Shown one piece after another: positions 60,618 to 64,000 of a stretch of DNA of 64,000 bases; position 1 is the stretch's first letter, and each line of letters begins with the position of its first letter. Source of the stretch: Argyresthia goedartella. Its lineage: Eukaryota > Arthropoda > Insecta > Lepidoptera > Argyresthiidae. The notes below the pieces were generated by a model that saw only the letters and a program-made list of their open reading frames with translations, searched no databases and was not told where the DNA came from. Location of the stretch: positions 10,676,501 to 10,740,500 of the forward strand of contig OX463820.1 of assembly GCA_949825045.1 (NCBI GenBank). Direction: 5' to 3'. The position numbers were made by a program, and so were the translations under genes.

Positions 60618-60857
60618 TGACTCAACGGCCACTTAAGGGAACTGTAAAACCAGCTGCTGAAGAGAAAACTATCGATGGCAGCAATGGTGGAGGTGCATTT
60701 TTCAAAAAAAACCTATTCGACGATAAAGAATCCATCAACAAACCTGAACTACAAGATGACGGCGCAACAATCAATGATAATCCTGGAAACCAAGATGCTG
60801 GAAAAATGCTTAATGCTACCGATGGCGGAGGATCGTTTTTCAAGAACAAATTTTTTG
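60618..60857 (+). CDS. Exon A6 (short form)
   Basis: 240 nt, phase 1-1, acceptor atcgcaacag, donor gtagta at 60858. Same residues as A4 and A5. Confidence 0.75.
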
Positions 60858-60876
60858 GTAGTATGGTGATAATATG

Positions 60877-62759
60877 TACAGGGTATCCCTTACGTCACAC
60901 CCCACAGCGATATCGGAGGCAGATCGGCTTTAAATGCCTGCATCGAATAAGGCCAACATGAACTCAGTGAAAGTTGCATGTAATACGAGATATCGTCAAT
61001 TCAATGGATTTATTAAACTCCCCATTTTTTAACATTGTTATTGCGAGTTCATGGTGTCAATTTATAATACTTTATAATTACCCAAACTTTCACTAGTGTC
61101 CCTTTGACCTGTAGACCTCACGTGTGACAATTTAATTTTTATAATACATACAAACTTCTGAATGCACCTGGCTACGTGCATAGAGTATATTTTTACGCTT
61201 CGCTAAGGACATGCGCCGTGATCATGGTTTCCCGGCACACATCTCGTACGGCGCCAAATTAGCTAATAGTGGTCAGAAAGCTTATGAGATCTTCCTAGAA
61301 TAATTTTTGTCTGTTTTCCTGTCTGTTTTTATGGTGACACCAATAACCACTCTTCACCTTCAACAGCTACTGGCGGCACAAATGATCTGAGCTGTGTGGG
61401 TGCCATATAATTAACGAACAATCTTGTTGCACGACCGGATCCTGCCAATTTTCATTAGAAATTGTACCGATCTCTTTATGTATGCCGTTCCGGAGGTCAC
61501 TGAACGAGAGGTATTTCCCCAGACATTGGAATATGGCTTACCCATACACAAAAGCGGTCAAAAAAAACAATACCGCCTGGTCTCAATAATGCCAGTTTTA
61601 AGTAAACTGCTGGAACTTATAGTCCATGATCAGGTGTATCCCATTTTAGCGTGAAGTATTACTCCAGCCCAGCATGGTTTTATGAGTTAATGATCTACCC
61701 ATACAAATTTATAGAATTTGAAGGATCAGTGACCGGTTATATGGATAAACGTTAAGCGATCAAAAGATCGGCTGAGGCATGATATCATCGTAACTGGAAT
61801 AAGTCGGTGTAAGATTTGCTCAGATGGTTTGAGTATTACTTCCCCAATCGTAGTCAAGCTGTCCTAATTGGCTGCCATCACTCGCGAAAGCGTTCATGAG
61901 GCAACTGCAGTTTAGATGTGACGGGTCATCAGTGGGCTATTATGAGGGTCTTACTCGACATTCTATGGCATCCTAGGAGAGCAGGAGGATGCTGGCGGAT
62001 CATAAACGTGTTCATGACGTCTTCAACAACAGGCTGAACCATGAACGGCTGATGAAGTCAGTGCTGCTGTGCTTTGCCAAAAGCCGACTGCTCATGCACG
62101 AGCGTACGTGCACCAACTTTGCCTCCATCTCACAACTAAATATGTTCCTATTTAGTGGAATTAATTATTTATGCTATAAAACATCCACAACTAAATAAAT
62201 AAGTATGAAATTAGCCTCACCATTCCCAACCTATTTACTTTTCACTATGATCATGAAACCCAACTTATTGACTTTTTACTAAAATAACTCTCATGGTTTC
62301 TACAAATCCAACGACACCTCATTCGTCAAAATCCGTCAAGTTGTTTGGATTGTAGCGGTTTTTTAGAAATTTTAGGGTACAAATTTGAAAAATACTTACA
62401 AATTAGGGCTATTTAAGGAATGAAAACTGGAAAAGCACTAACATCGTAAAAACACCCACTGCCAAGTATTATTAATGGCCGCTTAGGTTAGGTATGTAAG
62501 GCATAGTATTTTTAGGTTAGAGTTATTTAAGGAAGATTGGATTCAATTTGTTTGGGTCGTGATAGATGTATGAAGTATTATTAACCGACAGCATGAAATG
62601 GCACTAATAATGTAAAAAATTGGGAGTTTGAACAAACTGTTAAACTGACGATATCGCAAATTACCTATTTCACTGAGGTTATGTTAGGCTTATTCGATAC
62701 ACCTCAGGCAGGTCTACCTCCTGTATCACTGTGTTGTGTGACTTATGGGACAGCCTGTA
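60877..62759. mobile_element. Composite inverted-end repeat with LINE relic, unit 6
   Basis: The ends are TACAGGGTATCCC and GGGACAGCCTGTA. The relic (about 61190-62130) has the same internal deletion as unit 4 and no later insertions. It serves as the empty-site reference for unit 5. Confidence 0.6.
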
Positions 62760-63115
62760 TATAATTATGTGGTGGTGGTTAACGAATTTTCTTGGTACAC
62801 CAAGTGGAATATTTTTGATGAACGTTTTCGTAAAATTGGCTATTAAGAGTAAAATTATTTCAGAATTAAGTATTCCATTTTATTTTATTTTCTTTATTTT
62901 ATGAATAAGGCTTCCTAAATATGCACGAGATAGGTATATGCTGAATAACACAACGCTAGATACACAAACTACTTTAAATTAAACACAGCATTCAATTGGG
63001 AAATAAAGTGCTTAAATACCTACTTAAATAAACTTTGCTGTAAGATGCTATTGTAAGATTCACTTTTTTAGATTTACATTTACATCATGAAATTCACAAA
63101 ATCAGTCTTCTCCAG

Positions 63116-63186
63116 ATGCAGCTCGACCTAAAGCAAGTCAAAATGTCGGCGGTGGTACAGATGGTGATTCAGTAACCCCTAATTTG
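63116..63186 (+). CDS. Exon C6
   Basis: 71 nt, phase 1 to 0, donor gtaaat at 63187. The exon sequence equals C5 by eye. Confidence 0.62.
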
Positions 63187-64000
63187 GTAAATATTGGCAG
63201 AGTTGAGCTGAAAAGCGCTGCACAAAGGGCAGTATTAGACGTCAAACATTTCTTAGGGTTCCGTACCCGAAAGGTTCCAAATGGGACCCTATTACTAAGC
63301 CTCCGCTATCCATTTGTCTGTCTGTCCATCACCGAACTCTATTTGATGAACCGTAATAGGTAGAGAGATGAAATTTTCATAGAATGTGTATTTCTGTTGC
63401 CGCTACAGCAATAAATAATGAAATACACGAGATTTAAAAATTAAAGGGGTCCGCATACAAGGGTCGTGTTTCAATATCCCTGTCAAATATTATCGATAAT
63501 TTCGCGTCATCTATCTATCTTTTCGGTGGCGCAATTGGTTTGAAGTTGTATCCACTATCTGTAGGGTAGGGGTTTTGCTGCGTTCGTAACCTAGTTCGGC
63601 CATAAACTTTTTTGTTTTTGTTTTATTATTGGTTTGGTCCTTAGGTTGCCTTGTACGATGGTATGGAACCTTTCATACGCGATTCTGACCCTCACTTGAC
63701 CGATTTTATGTAATAACTAGCGGACCCGACAGACGTCGTTCTGTCAAATCCTATAAATAAGGTCCTCTACCAACTACATCCATTGAAAGAAGATTATTAG
63801 ACTTTTCGTCAGTTTACATTGCGTTTGTTAAAAAAATCTTTCAACGACTTCAAGAAATAGTTGAAAAAAATGTAACTATTTTGCGATTTATTATTTTATT
63901 TATATGAATATTTAGAACGTATTGCAAATATTTATTCAATGTTATGGTTCAGTTTTTACAGTCGAGAACTGTTTGTTGGGCAGTTATTGAACAGTATGTT
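63187..64000 (+). other. Intron after exon C6, cut by the right edge
   Basis: The post-C repeat, the SINE head at 63524-63602 and the CTAGCGGACCCGA repeat near 63717. By comparison with unit 5 the next exon D would begin about 60-70 bp beyond the window. Confidence 0.5.

Larger units (their letters stand above)
4629..64000 (+). other. Gene model: Kazal-like protein with tandem A-C-D exon cassettes (unrecognised, runs off right edge)
   Basis: I assembled this model from splice sites and phase. Proposed coding exons are 5329-5529, 6272-6325, 6652-6705, 7033-7071, 7954-8199, then repeated cassettes of exon A (240 or about 342-363 nt), exon C (65-131 nt) and exon D (31 or 40 nt). Each junction has AG/GT ends, and the phases chain without exception apart from two lesions: all 5' exons are phase 1-1, A is 1-1, C is 1-0, D is 0-1. 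Intact cassettes sum to multiples of three (459, 345, 351 nt in units 1, 4, 5). The product would be an extracellular-looking protein: a Kazal-like module, a basic linker with dibasic sites, then 115-153-residue acidic G/N/D-rich repeats with paired FF motifs. I do not recognise the family and assign no function. The alternative is that each unit is a separate short gene, but no unit carries its own signal-peptide exon. The 3' end lies outside the window. Confidence 0.62.

Noticed and set aside
1..64000. CRISPR-like or other regularly spaced short repeat arrays
   Set aside because: No short repeats with unique spacers were seen; the only regular repetition is the kilobase-scale exon cassette and simple microsatellites.

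Overview
This window looks like lepidopteran (moth or butterfly) nuclear DNA. It is AT-rich and intron-bearing, and it is crowded with non-LTR retrotransposons, a mariner, small LTR elements, MITEs, a tRNA-derived SINE and the short CTAGCTGATGCCCGC repeat that is typical of Lepidoptera. There are no rRNA genes, CRISPR arrays or bacterial features. No full-length host protein can be read from one ORF; the host coding capacity is in short exons.

Main result: I read one large plus-strand gene that starts near 4.6 kb and runs off the right edge. Its 5' part (5329-8199) has five exons: a Kazal-like cysteine module, three small exons and a strongly basic exon. From 8737 onward the gene is a tandem array of an approximately 8-13 kb unit. 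Each unit carries the same three exons: A (acidic, G/N/D-rich, with FFKKNLFDDK and FFKxNxFG-type motifs), C (short, G/T/S-rich) and D (about 10-13 codons). Six A, six C and five D copies lie in the window (A at 8737, 16627, 24401, 34944, 47957, 60618). Intron phases agree throughout: A is phase 1-1, C is 1-0, D is 0-1. Any number of A-C-D cassettes therefore splices in frame. I do not recognise the protein. Two copies carry lesions (C2, A3); the last three units look intact and nearly identical.

Layout. 1-2873: 3' part of a broken LINE. 2880-3840: C-terminal relic of a second LINE. 4629-8199: promoter candidate and unique 5' exons. 8737-64000: exon-cassette array. In every unit the A-C intron holds a composite repeat with about 200-bp inverted ends that encloses an old LINE relic, the C-D intron holds a common repeat and a tRNA-like SINE, and the D-A intron holds a MITE and an antisense LINE 3' end. 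Later insertions mark single units: a minus-strand LTR element in unit 1, a polyadenylated retrocopy and a 695-bp MITE in unit 2, a mariner split by a non-coding LTR element in unit 3, a 2.9-kb TG...CA insertion in unit 4, and two opposite LINE fragments and a MITE in unit 5.

The array appears to have grown in steps. Long-A/D-type-I units alternate with short-A/D-type-II units at first, then near-identical short-A units were added, with visible gene conversion between copies. All similarity statements are by eye; no alignment or database search was run.
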